A stretch of DNA of 31,655 nt, taken from the NCBI GenBank assembly GCA_003427395.1, contig BFEA01000001.1, forward strand, positions 11,627,241 to 11,658,895. Direction: 5' to 3'. The notes below the pieces were generated by a model. It worked only from the letters and a program-made list of their open reading frames with translations, was not told where the DNA came from and did no database searches. This document shows, piece after piece, positions 31,627 to 31,655 of this stretch. How positions within the stretch are numbered: position 1 is the stretch's first letter; each line of letters starts with the position of its first letter. The DNA is from Chara braunii. Taxonomy: Eukaryota; Streptophyta; Charophyceae; Charales; Characeae. The position numbers were made by a program, and so were the translations under genes.

Positions 31627-31655
31627 CTCTTTTTGTTTCTTCCCGTGTTGTGCTT
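31488..31655. repeat. Right flank with (CT)n microsatellite
   Basis: CTAT at 31488-31491 is the right target duplication of the retrotransposon. A (CT)n run spans about 31570-31621. Nothing else is recognised before the window ends. Confidence 0.85.

Overview
This window is repeat-dominated nuclear DNA from a eukaryote. I see no intact cellular gene, RNA gene or CRISPR array. Three things point to a large green-lineage (streptophyte) genome: a chromodomain-type Ty3/gypsy LTR retrotransposon with a primer-binding site resembling the plant tRNA-iMet type, LINE remnants, and two fragments of genes that many streptophytes keep in the mitochondrion (atp1 and rpl6). A charophyte such as Chara is my guess; the sequence alone does not settle it.

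Layout. 0-2.8 kb holds minisatellites, pyrimidine-rich and purine-rich simple sequence, a 78-nt poly(A) and a G-quadruplex-type GGGA array. 2.8-3.9 kb is a frameshifted non-LTR (LINE) reverse transcriptase. 3.9-8.9 kb is AT-rich and contains a large fold-back element (4452-4980, probable 9-bp target duplication) and a nested pair of small inverted-repeat elements (7483-8044). A third member of that family lies at 14244-14518. Insertions of this family carry 8-bp target duplications, so it looks like a hAT-like non-autonomous (MITE) family. 8.9-13.9 kb is anonymous, nearly free of simple repeats and richer in GC, with no gene I can recognise. 14.5-19.9 kb is mostly microsatellites and minisatellites, with a small CACTA-like hairpin at 17527-17638. 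20.08-20.34 kb (minus) is a broken ATP synthase alpha (atp1) fragment. 21.72-21.84 kb (minus) is the start of a mitochondrial-type ribosomal protein L6, truncated by an (AAC)n expansion and preceded by a 43-bp block also found, inverted, at 1237-1279.

22641-31487 is one complete 8847-bp Ty3/gypsy chromovirus: two 1044-bp LTRs, PBS, gag (coiled coil, capsid-like domain, zinc knuckle), protease, reverse transcriptase, RNase H, integrase with a chromodomain-like tail, polypurine tract, and a 4-5 bp target duplication. Its LTRs differ by only about 13 substitutions, 12 of them in the first 342 bp. The coding region nevertheless has at least five frame changes, one in-frame stop, a protease active-site change and a probable integrase deletion, so this copy cannot be autonomous as written. 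Scattered N calls inside the element suggest ambiguous consensus bases from collapsed repeats, so some lesions may be assembly errors.
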